Shown here in pieces: positions 10,719 to 24,524 of a stretch of DNA of 64,000 bases. Origin of the DNA: Notamacropus eugenii. Taxonomy: Eukaryota > Chordata > Mammalia > Diprotodontia > Macropodidae. The DNA lies in contig NC_092875.1 in assembly GCF_028372415.1 (NCBI RefSeq), positions 54,787,228 to 54,851,227 of the forward strand, given 5' to 3'. The first letter of the stretch is position 1. Every line of letters starts with the position of its first letter. The notes under the pieces are model-generated. The model made no database searches, was not told where the DNA came from, and saw nothing but the letters and a program-made list of their open reading frames with translations. The position numbers were made by a program, and so were the translations under genes.

Positions 10719-13700
10719 ATGGTAACAGAGAAGGAAGTAGAGGCCATCGGGCAGACCCTTGTGGATCCCAAGCAGCCCCTGCAGGCCCGTTTCCGGGCCC
10801 TGTTCACCCTTCGGGGGCTGGGTGGACCTGGGGCCATTTCCTGGATCAGCCAGGCCTTCAGGGATGAGTCAGCCCTACTGAAGCACGAGTTGGCCTACTG
10901 CCTGGGCCAAATGCAGGATGCTAGAGCCATCCCTGTATTAGTGGAGGTACTAAAGGATACGAGCCAGGAGCCTATGGTCCGGCATGAAGCTGGTGAGTGA
11001 GATGGCACCCATCCCTTCCCACCCCTGCCCCCACTGCTTGAGGCCCTCTGAATCCTGCCCATTCCTCGTCCTGGTAGTAGTAATCCCATAGTGTCAACAA
11101 CAACACGTCTTTATTAAGCTCCTACTGCTATAGAACATTATACTGGGCACTACAAGAGCCATGGGAGCTAGGTGAGGTGGCGTGAGTTGAAGGACCCTAG
11201 CAGCCAGGGTCATCATGGACTGGAGTTGGGTTTTTAGGAATGTGTAGGAATTCAATAGGCAGAGAAAGAGGAGAGAGAGCACTCCCAACAGTGGTGTGAG
11301 CAAAGGCACACAGGTGGGAAAGTGCAAAGACTAGTCCCATTTGATCTGAATGTGGAGGGGAATAATGGGAGAGAAGCCTGGAAAGAGAGAGGGGTGCCTG
11401 CTTGTGGAGATTCTTAGATGCCACACAAACAAGTTTAAACTTTATTGGGTAGATACTAGGATTTCAGGCAGAAGGAAAGCATGTGCAAAGGTTAGAAGAC
11501 AGGTGTGAACCTGCACTGGCCTGGGAGTCAGAAGACCTAATTTCCAGTCTTGGTTCTTCCACTAACTTGCTTTGGGACTTGGAGCAGGTCAGCCCACCTT
11601 CCTTCGTTCCTTCCTCCCTTCCTTCCCTTTCTCCCTTCTTTCCTTTCTTTCCTTCCTTTTTTTCCTTCTCTCTTTTTTTCCTTCCTTTTCTTTCCTTCTT
11701 TCCTCATTGTCCTCTACTGTAATATGAAGTGGCTGCCTTGGTTGATTGCTAAGGTCCTTCCTCTGGGGTCTGTGCTCTAGGGTCCATTCCAGGCCAGAAT
11801 ATCGTGTGTGCAAAAGACTCTCACAGCTTTGACAGTCTCTGACTTTTTTTCTCTTTCAGGAGAGGCTCTGGGAGCCATTGGCAACCCAGAAGTGTTGGAA
11901 CTCCTGAAGGAATACTCCAAGGATCCTGTCATTGAGGTAATGTAATGGTCTTTTCTTTCTCCCCAGTGGCTGCCAGGTCTCATGTTATTTAGTGAACCCA
12001 AATGGGAAGGATGATAGGATTTAGAGCTGGGCAGAGTAGAGAGAGGGGGACAATAGAAACTTAGGCTAGAAAGGCTGATGTTATTAGATGGTGCAGGGCT
12101 TAGAATGTTGGGCAGAGGCATTGGAGAGCCGTGGACTAGCGCCCTCATTGTCCTTTCTTTTTAAAATGCTCACTTACGCTTTGTTAACATTGCCTTCCTT
12201 TCCCACCCTCCACTATCTTCTCTTGAAACAAGGAAATACAGTTAAGTAAAACAAACCAAGACGCTGGCCATGTCTGTTATTGGATGCCTGCCCGCTGCCC
12301 TGACTAAAGGAGGGAGACTCCTCTGGAGTCAAGATTACTTTGGTGGTCATTTTGTGTGTTGTCTTCTTGGGGCTGCTCACTTCTGCTTACTCCCCTCTGC
12401 ATCACGTCATGCACGTTTTACCAAGCTTCTCAGATTTGTCTTTTCTTACAGAGCAATAATATTCAATTACATTTCTATGCTGATGGGTGTCTACTTTTCA
12501 GTTTTAGGGTTCTTGTTTCCATAAAAAGTTGTGCTGTATATATTTCAATCCCTTCATTTTACAGATGTTTAAGCAGTGCTGGGAAATCCCCCAACACCTC
12601 CATCTCTCCCCAACCCCAGCATTCAGACTTCCACTCCCAGGTAGAGGACATGATAAAGTCATAATTTTAAAAGTAGGGAGGCCCTTAAAATGTCATTTAA
12701 TCTAGCCCTTTTCCTCCCCCTTCCCACCATTCTGAAAGCGAACATACTGGAACCCTTTGAGACAGCAAATGAGCCACTTGGTACTGTAGAGCAGCGCATC
12801 GCAAAGCTGGGACGGGATATCCCTGGCCTTGTTTCTAGCTCGTAGACCTTGACTGTTCTTCCATGCTGCCTGTCTCATCCAAGTGTTTGGTCCCTTCCCT
12901 CCCCTGCACAGGAACCATCAGGAGTTCCCAGGAGCATCATGCCTGCTCCACCAATCTGTCCAAGGCATCTATAACTCAGCTTCAGATGAGGCTGCTGCTG
13001 TTCTCATCATACAGCATTCCCATCTCTAATTCCCAACCCTATAATTTGGATATTTCAGAAATGCTTTTAAGATTCGTAAAGCTTTCCTCCAGTGACCCTG
13101 GGAAGTAGGCACAGCCAGTATCAGCATCTTCATTCTGCAGGTGAAGGCACTAGCTCAGAGAGGTGAAGTAACTGACCTGTGGTCACACAGCTGTTAAACT
13201 TCAGAGCCTACACTTGTCTTTGGTCTTCAGACTCCAGATCCAATGCTGCTTCCTCTCTCATTGGGCCAGACCAGAGCTTTGTTGCTGCAGCAGGGTCCCT
13301 GTATGTGAGGCTTGTCCCAAAGGCTTGTCAATGTCCCTTCATTGTCCCCAGGTAGCAGAGACATGCCAGCTGGCAGTGCGACGGCTAGAGTGGCTGCAGC
13401 AGAATAGAGGAGAACCCACAGGTAGCCCCTACTTGTCTGTGGACCCAGCCCCACCAGCTGAGGAGAAGGACGTGGGGTGTCTTCGGGCCATGCTCCTGGA
13501 TGAGTCACGCCCACTCTTTGACCGCTACCGGGCTATGTTTGCTCTGCGAAATGCTGGGGGCAAGGAGGCCGCACTAGCCCTTGCAGACGGTGAGCAGGGA
13601 CTCCAGGGTGAGATGGAGGGAGGGAAGGGGCACCAAGTTCATGACTCGGCCTTTACTCCCCTGGCATTCTAATTTGCATATTACTTAGTCTGTGGGTGAC

Positions 13701-14663
13701 AGAAGCTGAGGGGCGACATTACTTCTTTCCTGACTTGCTCGATGACCTTGGACCTTGGTTGTTCCATCTGGAAAATGAAAATTTATCCTTGTGCTTCTTT
13801 GTCTCCCAGGGATATTTAAGGGATAAAATGAAATACTGAGAGGAAAAAAAATGTATTGGGAAAAAGAAAGTCTTCTTTGGTTCTTAATAAGTCTCCCTTC
13901 TCTTTGTTGAGCCCTGCTACCTCTTGAACCTCCTCTGGGAGGACTGACTCCTCCCCAGACCCACTTCTCACAGTGAAATTCCCTCCTAGTCGACTCCTCC
14001 CTCAACTGCCCCTGTGGTTCTTCCCTTTCTGACTCCCCAGGTTTACTTCCTCTGTCTACCTCCTCCTTTAATGTCATCCTGCAAGGTGACTTCCTCTGTA
14101 ACTATCAACACTGTCTCTCCTAGATTATTCCCTAGGTGACTCAGCCCTCAGATAATGCTCCCTCCTAACCTTGATCCCCTGGGGAGCTCCCTTACCCCAA
14201 GATTGACACCCACCCCCCAAGATGGCCCCAAGATATTCCTCCTCAGATGACTCCCCCCTCCCCTTTCCCTTGAGTGATTCACCACCACCACCACCTAATC
14301 AACTTCCTCTCCTGATTGCCTCCAGGTCTGTGCTGTGGCAGTGCTCTTTTCCGCCATGAGGTGGGCTATGTACTGGGCCAGCTGCAACACGAGGCCTGCA
14401 TACCCCAGCTTACAGCTGCCCTGGCCAGCCAAGCTGAGAACCCCATGGTACGACATGAGTGTGCTGAAGCCTTGGGCTCCATTGCCCACCCCGACTGTCT
14501 GGCCGCCCTTCGGGCCCATGCAGCTGATGCGGAACGTGTAGTACGTGAAAGCTGTGAGGTGGCCCTGGATATGTATGCCTATGAGAATGGGCCTGAATTC
14601 CAGTATGCCAATGGCCTCAGCCAGCTTCACCAGCCCTCTCCTGCACTGGGCGGATTCTCTTGA
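10719..14663 (+). CDS. DOHH: Deoxyhypusine hydroxylase (monooxygenase)
   Basis: DOHH hydroxylates the deoxyhypusine side chain on eIF5A, the last step of hypusine formation, in the cytosol using a diiron centre. Four coding exons join in phase with GT-AG borders: 10719-10992, 11860-11936, 13352-13589 and 14326-14663, giving 308 residues (human 302). The protein is two halves of HEAT-like repeats. All four His-Glu iron-binding pairs are present, at residues 56-57 (KHEL), 89-90 (RHEA), 207-208 (RHEV) and 240-241 (RHEC), separated by a linker containing PYLSVDPAPPAEEKDVG. The start ATG has a strong Kozak context (AGCACCATGG) and lies 59 bases into exon 2, whose acceptor is at 10658-10659. An ATG at 10650 in the same frame is intronic. 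No key residue is missing and no frameshift is needed, so it looks intact. Human synteny (FZR1-DOHH-SMIM24-NFIC) supports the call. Confidence 0.95.
11075..11490 (+). repeat. Ancient interspersed repeat in DOHH intron 2
   Basis: 'CGTCTTTATTAAGCTCCTACTG', 'TACTGGGCACTACAAG' and later 'GGCAGAAGGAAAGCATGTGCAAAGG' belong to the same old family as the text near 26410 and 5750. The open frames on either strand are not genes. Confidence 0.4.
11597..11707. repeat. (CTTC)n-rich pyrimidine tract
   Basis: Imperfect CTTC/CCTT and T-rich repeats of about 110 bases in DOHH intron 2. Low-complexity open frames on both strands arise from it. Confidence 0.85.
12400..12575 (+). repeat. L1-like LINE fragment
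   Basis: 'TTCTTACAGAGCAATAATATTC', then 'TTACATTTCTATGCTGATGGG' and 'TTGTTTCCATAAAAAG' follow the order of a marsupial L1-type 3' region (spacer 'ACAGAGCAATAATATT', 'TTGATGGGCAT'). Heavily diverged, in DOHH intron 3. The flanks 11937-12400 and 12575-13050 show nothing I can name. Confidence 0.4.
13050..13240 (-). repeat. MIR-type SINE, antisense
   Basis: 'CTTCATTCTGCAGGTGAAGG', 'TAACTGACCTGTGGTCACACAGCTG' and the following 'CAGACTCCAGATCCAATGCTGC' are an inverted MIR core just upstream of DOHH exon 4. Confidence 0.6.
13905..14300 (+). repeat. Degenerate pyrimidine-rich repeat in DOHH intron 4
   Basis: Motifs of the type GACTCCTCCCC, GTGACTTCCTC and GATGACTCCCC recur every 20-40 bases, followed by (CCA)n at 14281-14294. 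It reads as a worn minisatellite leading into the exon 5 acceptor. Length variation might affect splicing, but that is speculation. Confidence 0.4.
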
Positions 14664-15585
14664 CTCTGTAAACCTACTGCTGCCGTGCTCTGGTAGCTTC
14701 TACCATCACCTGCTTGGGCTCATCTTTCCTGCTCCTGGCCTACTTCTTCCTCTCACAAGAGACTACTCATTAGAATTAGCTGAAAGGGGCTAGAAACAGG
14801 AAATGACCTGTCTGGGTTGGAAGACATTAGGAACAATTGGGATCTTCTGGGGAGGCCATTGCTCTGTTGGGAGAGGCCAGAATCTAGGGCCAGTTTTTTG
14901 GCATGAGGTCAAGATCTCCTTCCAGAGGTGTCCATCTTTATTGGGATAGGGTCTTTGGGGCACAGTTTGGGATCTTTTGGGGGCAGAAGAGTACCATACC
15001 ATTGGAATGGGATCAGGGTCTCACTAGAGGTATTGGGATCTACTGATATATAGGGCCTGTTGGGAGCAGATTCAGATCTTTGAGCGAATCTAATGGTAAT
15101 ATGGGATCTAGGTTTACTGGGAGATAATGAGATTGCTTATCAGTAAAACTTGGCTTATTGGGGTCCCTCTGGAGAAGAATCTGGATTGATTGGAGAAGAC
15201 AGCATACAGCTCTTCCACATTTGAGACCTTCTGGAGGAAGCTCTTTCTGAGTTGCTGCTCCTCATGTAACCATAAGGTCCAGACCTGGGCAGCTTGGAGA
15301 GGGAAACCCACCCACATGTACTCCTACCATCTACTACCAGTCTGGAAGGGAAACCTTCCCTGGTCATGGATAGTGCCTGTCCAGTTAGATGATTGGGGTG
15401 GGAGTCCTTGAGGGACATGGAAGGGGTGCATCGCAAAATGGGCAGAGTTCTTAAGTGGATGCTTCCCAGGGAAAGGAGAGCTGGGCTGGGGCCTGGGGAG
15501 AGGTGAGAGCAGGAGGTGTGGGCTTGAGTCCCAGGGCACAAAGGCCACCTAAACCAAATATTAAATTATTTATGAGAAAATCACA
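14664..15585 (+). other. DOHH: DOHH 3'UTR with ATTAAA signal
   Basis: After the TGA at 14661-14663 the first well-placed signal is ATTAAA at 15560-15565, followed by a GT-rich stretch (CTGTCTGTGTGG at 15590), so cleavage is expected near 15585. Within the UTR, phrases like GGGATCTTCTGGGG and GGGATCTACTG recur at irregular 30-60 base spacing between 14830 and 15130. Confidence 0.6.
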
Positions 15586-15769
15586 TGAACTGTCTGTGTG
15601 GAGTGAGGGTGACTGGAAGGAAAATGTTGAAGAGCCACATCTCCATGCTGGCCTGGGTGTCTGGCTTCTAGTCCCAACCCTTCCACTCAGTGCTATGTGA
15701 GCTTTCCCTCTTGTGGCCTCCAGTGACCACTAATGTCCCTTGTTCCTTGAGGGGTTGATGATCCTCCAG

Positions 15770-15960
15770 TAGCTCTTTTGTTGTAAAGAACTCTAGACCA
15801 AAAATCAGGAGACCTGGGTTTGGTGCCAGCTCTGCCATTAATGCACTATGAGCAAGTGTCTTCCCCTCGACTTCAGTCTCATTTGTAAAAGGAGGGAGTT
15901 CAACAAGATGATTTCTAAGATCTCTTCTAGCTCTAATAATCTCTTACTGGAAAGCGTCTG
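15770..15960 (+). repeat. MIR-type SINE fragment
   Basis: 'CAGGAGACCTGGGTTTGGTGCCAGCTCTGCC' type text, then 'CTTCAGTCTCATTTGTAAAAGGAGG' and 'GATGATTTCTAAGATC' give a sense MIR order between DOHH and the SMIM44-like gene. The rest of 15585-16470 shows no repeat that I can name with confidence and may hold an untranslated first exon of the next gene. Confidence 0.5.
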
Positions 15961-16461
15961 GACTCCAGTGTAGGACACACACCTTCCTTGAGTTCCCTTA
16001 GCAGTCTTCACCATGCCTCCCTGCCCCAGATCCCAAGTCCCAAGACCAAGATACTGTAGGGCAATAAAATGAAGGCTTGCCTAGGATATGGTAGTCTTCC
16101 CCATCCAATTTCCATTCTGTATTAAGAGGAAGTAGGGATGAGGGTGATCCCTTCTGGGAGATCCTAATCATGTGTTGTCCTGGCAGGAACCCTGGATCAG
16201 AGTCCAAGAGATGTGGCTTCAGCCCCAGCTCTGTCACACTGCATGTCTGATCCCATGGCCTCTGTGCCCCACCACCCTCTTTCTGTCCCATCCTCCCACC
16301 CTTCCTCACAGTAATCTCCACAATCCTCTTAGTCCCTAAGACCCTTAATGCTTCCGCTGCCTGCCCTTGGGAGTTACTCCAGCACTGCCAGGCTGTCAGG
16401 TACCATGCCCCACATCCTGGCAGGCAGACTGCATCCTCCCCCTGTGAGACCACCTTGCTGA

Positions 16462-17991
<1,530 letters not shown>

Positions 17992-18620
17992 AAGGCCAGC
18001 AGGGTGGTGGATCAGTTAGCACTGAATGGAAGGAGGAAATCTCATTGGAACTGAATTGTTGGATTCCTCCCTTTATTTTTCTATCAAGTAGTATGTAGAC
18101 TTGTGGAAACTGAATTCAGTTCCACCTCTGGTCTGGCCAAAATCCTAAAGTCTCAGCTGGAAGGGACTTCAGAGATCAGCTAATCCACCTATCCAAACCC
18201 CGAAAACTCTTACTAACAGTGTCCTCAATCTATGCTAGGCTTCAAAGCAGTCCAGTATCTCATTTCTCTATGCAGGTGGCTCTGCTCCCTCCTCCCTGGT
18301 GATTAGGGGGTTTCTCCCACAGAAAAGGAGGGAGCAGGCAGGAATGAGCCCGACACACACGAAGACTACTGCTTCATGTGTATGGATTTGAGGGACATAG
18401 GACCTCCAGCAGCCAAGGTTTTGTGGACTAGCAAAAAAAAAAAAAAAATTTGCCAGAGGCAGACGCTGATGACTAGGAAACAATGCCCTATGGCATTCCC
18501 AGGTGGTCATTCTGCCTCTGCTTACAGGGAAAGGAGGCTGCACTTTCCATGCAACTAATTTTGTTCTTTTTGGTCCATACCTGTATTTCATCAATAAATT
18601 ACATCTCATCTATAACTTAA
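17992..18620 (+). other. SMIM44: 3'UTR of the SMIM44-like gene
   Basis: An AATAAA lies at 18593-18598, so cleavage is expected near 18615. The UTR contains a worn 'CAGCTGGAAGGGACTTCAGAG' repeat near 18155 and an A16 run at about 18434-18449. Confidence 0.6.
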
Positions 18621-21600
18621 AAGTCTTAGAGCTACCTGGAAACATGAAGATGAACAGCTAGTGTGTGTCAGAATTTGGTCTTGACCCTCAGGCCTTCCCG
18701 AGTGGAAGGCCTGCTCTCTATCCACCATATCACATCATCTCCCACAGTTCTGATTAAGAAGTGTGTGCTCATTTTGAGCTGAAATTTGCCTCCTTGTAAT
18801 TTCTCCCGGGTTGTCTTGAATTCTGTATTCTGGGCCCAAGCTTCGTAAATCAATTCTCTTTCATATGACAAAGCCTCAGAGGTCTGATTACTGTTATAAA
18901 TCCCAAAGTAGAAAACACTGCCAAGGGGGAAAGTCCTGTCTACCAAGTCTGAATGGTCCTTCACAGATCTCAGTTTCTCTGCTTTCTTCACTCCTCACCA
19001 CCCTTCCAGCCTTTCTCCAGCACTGGTGATCTGAGCCACAGAAACTTCTTCTTTAAGTAGCTTAATAGGTTGGAAAGTTGCATTTGGACATGGATAGGGT
19101 GGAGGGCAGTGGCAAGGCAACTTTCAGCATTTGAAGGGTCCTGAATTCAAATTCTAGCTCTGGTATTTACTACCTGTGTCACCTTGGACAAGTTCGTGCC
19201 TCAGTTTCTCCTTATGCAAAATGGAATTGGACTGAGTGATTTCTTAGGTTATGTTTAGCTCTAATCTTTTGAACCTGTGATCTTCCCTTAGACTCCCACT
19301 GTGCTCTTGGGTCTCAGTTCAGTACTCTGTACTGATTTCTTATCATTTTGAAAGTGTGATTTTTATTTCCCCTGCCAGACCAAGAGCGCCCTAGGGACGC
19401 TGTCTCTCTTAACTGTCCTATAGAATAGCCAAAGATAGAGCTGGGGCCACAGCAAAGCTCAGTGGAGACTCCCTAAACTGATGGATTGACACAATTGGGC
19501 CACTGGGCTGCTAGCCTGAGGACTAGCTACTTGTCCCATCTCTGCTAATGGTAATCTTGGTAATCATCAAGAAATCCCTTGTCCTTTCTGGCCCTCAATT
19601 TTCCTTTTTTGTCAAATGGGAATAATGATTCCTGTGCTGCCAACCTTCTAGGATTCAGAGAGAGAATGGTGTTGTGAAGGTTTACTGACTGAACTTTGAG
19701 TCAAAAGACCTAGGCTCACATTCTGGCTGGGACACCGTGTGAAATGAAGCAAATGACTTAGCTTCTCTGAGCATCAATTTCTATAAAATGGGACAATAAT
19801 GCCTGAACTATCTACCTCAAAGGGTGTTTGTGGGAAAAACAAATGCATTGTAAAATAGAAATGTGAGTTCTTAGATAAGCTAATGGATGTGAAGTACTTT
19901 GGATGGTATAAAATAGTCTAGATATGGGCTTGTGTTGTTTCTCCAGGGAACATCTGCACTAATCCTCTATCTCTCCATATTCCGCCCACCGTTCCTCCCT
20001 CTGTGGTTTTCTACTTTGGAAGTGGTGCAGGAGGGTAGGTAGGAGAAAGGGAAAGGAAGGAGAAGGAGACAAGTTGATTAGTTACTACCTTGACCTTCAG
20101 ATCACGTGCCAGGGCTATGGTTTCTCCCATGGAAGCTGGGGTAGAGTCCATCTTCATTCTGGGAAGGGCCAAGGCTAACAGGGTAATGGATGACTCATAG
20201 GATCATAGAATTTTGAACAGAGAAAGATTTCCAAGATCACCTTGTCCAGTTCCCTGTACCAGGCAACGAAGTTGAGATTGGGAGAGATTAAGTGATTTGC
20301 CCTGTGTCATCTAGTCACTTGACAGAGCCTGAATCCAAACCTAAGATTTGCTCTGCCACTGCTTTGCTCTGTGACTTTAGGCAAATTGATTTCCCTCCTT
20401 GAGCTTCCATTTTCTCTTGATCTTATGATCTCTTAGGTCCTCTTAGTAACCTACGATTCCAAATCCAGGTGACCTCTGGCTCATCCTTACTCCCACCTTC
20501 CACAGGGCAGCATTGTGTGGGGGTTGGTCCTTCAGGAGGTACCCTTTACAAGATTGAGATTGAATTCCTTGCTGCTCCAACAGACCCTGCTCCCTCTCTC
20601 AGTGGGATTGTGCTCTCCTGGAATAGGAACACATTGAACCTCATTCCATTCCTTCTAGCTCACAGTGTGTGTGGGGGCAGGAAGCTCTCTGGAGGTGCAA
20701 TCTCCTGTACATGTGGGGTACTGATATCCTACTGGTTGACAAAAGCATGTATTTGTTGACCTATTTTTGTCATCTTCCATGGTTGTAGAGGGGAGACTGA
20801 GGCTCTGCCACTGGCTGGGAGAATAACTGTGAGGCGCCATTAGTGGGCAAGGCCAAGGGAGGGTCTGAGAGTTTCCCCACAGCTCATCAGAGGAGTAGCC
20901 TAAGCTGATGAGATGTTTACCCTAAATCTAAGGATGGAGAGGAGAATCTCTTTGAGGACTGGGACTCTTTCCGTACTAGAGACCGTAATCAATTCTCAGC
21001 AGGGATCCCAAACCTTTCTTGATCTTGATTGCTCTAAGTCCCTGGCGGGGGCTGGGGTTCAAATTGTCCCGTTTTGTCCTTTGGTGAAGCCATCCTTGCC
21101 TTTGGCGAGGTCCTCAGCTACTTGTGCTGAGCATTGAGTAGGAATAATGGATTCTCACTTCCTGAGAATGGGGCTGAGTTAATTGTTAGCTAAGTCCAGA
21201 GTCTCTCTACTCCCCTCATTTCCCCCTGCACCCCTCCTGTTAACCCTTTGTGAATGTCTGGAGGATGGCACACAAGGATCGAAGCTCCCAGGAACGGTCT
21301 GTCAAAACCCCTCCAATGTGGAAAGGACTGGCAAAATGATAGAGAAGTGGTCAACTGAGAATGAAAAGTCTCATTCTTTTACTGTGGAACTCAGCCACTT
21401 AGGATCTCAAAGGCCACAGAGGGTTAAAAGGGAAAAAAAGGTGCGGTACCCTGAGCAGCTGGTGGGTGTGAGTGAGGAGTGGGGCCTTCAGAGTCCAATA
21501 AATGATCACTCTCCTACCAACTCTCCACACTCCCCCCCACCCCCAACCTCTGCCCCTTCCACATTAGCTTATCTGGGGTGGAGCCATCTCTTCAGCTTCC
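18620..21600. other. Intergenic region between SMIM44-like and SMIM24
   Basis: No gene seen. Old MIR-type SINE text is present at about 19130-19290 ('TTCAAATTCTAGCTCTGG', 'CCTCAGTTTCTCC'), 19660-19880, and a repeat beginning 'ATAGGATCATAGAATTTTG' at 20196-20460. Remaining sequence around 20480-21170 has no structure I recognise. Confidence 0.5.
21178..21190 (+). promoter_or_regulatory. HNF1-like site upstream of SMIM24
   Basis: GTTAATTGTTAGC matches the HNF1 palindrome GTTAATNATTAAC at all but two fixed positions, about 500 bases before the SMIM24 start codon. SMIM24 is mainly an intestine and kidney gene in human, where HNF1 is active, so the site is plausible but untested; one such match can occur by chance. 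Confidence 0.3.
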
Positions 21601-21677
21601 TTCTGCAGCAGTCAATGCAGAGGGAGACCAGACGCAAGGACCCTGGACAGACTGACCAGCCACAGCTGCTTGGCCCC

Positions 21678-24070
21678 ATGGAGCTCCCTGAGATCATCTT
21701 TGTACTCTCCACACTGTTGCTGTCATCAGTGGACGCCCAAGAAGGTGGGAGGTCAGGGATTGGTGAGGGACCAGGACGATGGTATCCTGGGGAAGGGGTT
21801 GGGGAACAACCCAGTACCCTGCTTTGGCTCTGAGATTCCATCTCCCTAAGTTCACATGGAGAAATAGGTGTTTTGGAAGAGGGAGAAGACAAGGAGAGGG
21901 AAAGGGGGCATTGCCCCAGAGCCTGGCATGGAACCCCTCACCCTTGCACTGAAGCTTAACTGTCTGTCTTTCTCACTCTGTCCTGCAGTGACTGAGAGGA
22001 GGCTGCAGCCCTGGCTGACGGGTCTGACAGCTGTTGTGGGCTTTCTCTTCATCGTCTTCGTCCTCATGCTGGCCAAACGGTTTTGGTGTTCCAAGGAGAG
22101 GTGGGAAACCTTGCTCCCTGGACACTTCCCCCTCTTTTTCTCCATGGCTACCCTTCTTCTTTGTGACCTAGCCAGAGAGTCAGGCCACCTGTATGGATGT
22201 CCCAGTCATATGAACCACAAACTCCCTGGTTGTGATCTTGAACAAATGATTTCCTCATGTGGTAACTCAATTTATTAATCTGTGAAATGAGGAACTGAGA
22301 CTTGATCTCCAAGTTCTAAGTTTGTGGAATACTAGAGACTGAGCCTTAGTCTGAGAAAGTACCAACAGTACACGGGGGGTGAAAGATGGAGTAAGGATGG
22401 GAGGGAAATCAGGCCAAGAGAATTCCCTGATTCCCTTTTCTCCCCAGGAACATGGATGAAGAAGAGGAGGTTGGAAAAGCCCAATCAACAGTGAACACCT
22501 ATGAAAACATTCAAATGAGGTAAAGTGTGCATTCGTAACTTCATGTGTGCACACAAGTGTGTATGTGTGTGTGTTGTTTGGTTTTGGACATTGGGATACT
22601 TCTGTGAAGCAATATAGTACAGTCTAAAGAACCCCAGACTTGGAGAAAGGAGACCCATAACTCTCAGCCTCAGTTTCCTCACCTGTAAAATAGCGATAAC
22701 ATATTTGAATGAATGGCCCGAAGGTGGCTGTGACGAAAGAACTTTGACCATTTTTGAAGCCTCAGAGATCGGAGCGGTTCTTGTTACAGCGTTCTAGCAT
22801 GCATGCCTTTGTGACTGTGTCCAAATGCAAATTTCCAGGTGTGCTCTGTATACTTGTGTGCCCGTAGGTGTACATGTGCATGGACAGAGTTGCCCATATG
22901 TTGCATTGTATACACGCTCGTGTTTTGCATGGTTAGAATCATCTATGTGAGGGAGTATAATACATAGGGGGCAGACCCTGCAGCCAGGAAGACTTGGGTT
23001 CCAGTGCAGCCTCCAACCCATACTCGCACACTCACAGACAAAAATAGGTGTCACAGTGAATCAGGAAGACCTGAGTTTAAATATAGCCTCAGAAGCTTAT
23101 TAGCTGTATGACCCTGGGCAAGTCATTTAACCTCTGCCTCAGTTTCCTCATCTGTAAATAATAGCACCTACCTTCCAGGGTTGTTGTGAGGATCAAATGA
23201 GATAATAACTGTAAAGCACTTAGCACATAGTAGGTGCTTTGTAAATGTTTATCATCATCATCGTCCCATTAATGTCTTAAACAACCCAGATTTTTAAGTT
23301 ATAGAGTTGTTGTCAATGGCCCCTAGGGTAAAGCAGAGGCAAGTTTTCACACTAAGAGTTCCTCACACTAACGAAATTACGCGTCTGCAGCACCCTAGTT
23401 CTGTTTGCACATGGGTGAGTCTGTGTGTTCTATGTGTATCTGTCAGTGGTGTATAGCCCCCAGTGTCCTTTACTGTACTTCCTTATGGTTTGGACAAAGA
23501 GATGGAGGCTGAGAGGAGAGATGTGAGCCTGAGAAAAAGCTTTGAGGTGGGAATAAGCTGAGTTTGTGGAGAAAAGATAGACCAGGAGAGGGAGGAACCC
23601 AGTCTAGCTGGGGTAGAGAGGTTCTACAGGAGAGCAAGCAAGAATTTCAGGTCTGGAGAAGGAGGCAGGGACCAGACCATGAGGCCTCCAATTGTGAGGC
23701 TAAAGGGTTTAGACCTTTTCCTGTGGGCTGTGGGAGCCATGAAAGGTTGTAGCTTCCTCTCTTCTCTACTTTGTCCAGAACCTTCTCCTATTTCTTTCCT
23801 TCCCTCTTCCAAGAGCTACCTGATTTTTTGGGTGCCTAGACCACCAACTGGGGCAAGGATATCTTCACTTGGGCTGCAACTGGCCCAGTCAAGAGGTCCC
23901 TGGTTCCCATCTCCCTCCCTTCAAATAGGCTGGCATTGAGTTCTGGTCATCCTTTCTCTAGGACAACATCCAAGTCACCAAAGGAGAAGGGAAGCCATAC
24001 CAATGAAGCCTTGGAAACAGATGAAAAGGCCACTGCCAGCACAGATGAGAACAAATATACTTTCTTGTGA
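21678..24070 (+). CDS. SMIM24: Small integral membrane protein 24
   Basis: Four coding exons join in phase: 21678-21744, 21989-22100, 22448-22519 and 23962-24070, giving 119 residues (human about 130). Residues 1-20 form a signal peptide ([20 protein letters not shown]). The next exon encodes the conserved part, [20 protein letters not shown] and then [18 protein letters not shown], which matches the human [19 protein letters not shown]...RLWCSK segment, a single membrane pass followed by a basic-Cys stop. The cytoplasmic tail is acidic and Lys-rich and ends KYTFL. The same frame is open for about 165 codons upstream of this ATG, but homology and the signal peptide fix the start. Single-pass plasma membrane protein of unknown biochemical role; context next to NFIC agrees with human. 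Confidence 0.92.
22553..22575. repeat. Short GT-rich tract
   Basis: Imperfect GTGTG repeats in SMIM24 intron 3. Confidence 0.6.
22985..23275 (+). repeat. CORE/MIR-type SINE (THER-like), sense
   Basis: 'AGGAAGACCTGAGTTTAAAT', 'GTATGACCCTGGGCAAGTC', 'CCTCAGTTTCCTCATCTGTAAA' and the terminal 'GCACATAGTAGGTGCTTTG' with ATC repeats appear in order. It is fairly well preserved and lies in SMIM24 intron 3. Confidence 0.75.
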
Positions 24071-24335
24071 GGGAGACCCTCCTACCATGGAACCCTTGAG
24101 GCAGATGCCCTGATTTCTTCATGCTTGTCTCCCAAACTCCACCTCCAGCCTCTGGGGCCCAAGGAATGATGTAAACTGTAATAACAAAAAATCCCATTAA
24201 CCCCAGGCCCTATTCCTTCCCTTCTCCTTCAATGGGAAACATGGTGGAACCAGGCTGTGATTCCATCTCCCTCCCTTTCCTCCCTTCCTCTCCCCATGCA
24301 GATTAGTTTACAAATAAAGGATTATTTATGGAAAA
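24071..24335 (+). other. SMIM24: SMIM24 3'UTR with AATAAA
   Basis: AATAAA at 24313-24318 is the first strong signal after the stop codon at 24068-24070. Cleavage is expected near 24335. Confidence 0.7.
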
Positions 24336-24524
24336 TCCAGCCCCTATGCTGCCCAGTGATGGTTGGTTCTTCTCTAAATGGTGATTAGGAACACAAGATT
24401 GAAGATACAGAAGGGGCTTTAGAGGTCATCTGGTACCACCCTCTCATTTTCCAGAGGAGGAAACAAAAACCCAGTGAGGTTAAGGAAAAGAGAATCCTGG
24501 AATGAGACTCAAGAAGATCTGGGT

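Noticed and set aside
11483-11813. Open frames on both strands in DOHH intron 2
   Set aside because: They come from the (CTTC)n tract.
21183-21677. In-frame extension upstream of SMIM24, including an earlier ATG
   Set aside because: The human protein begins at the signal peptide; the upstream text is polar, repeat-like and has no homology.
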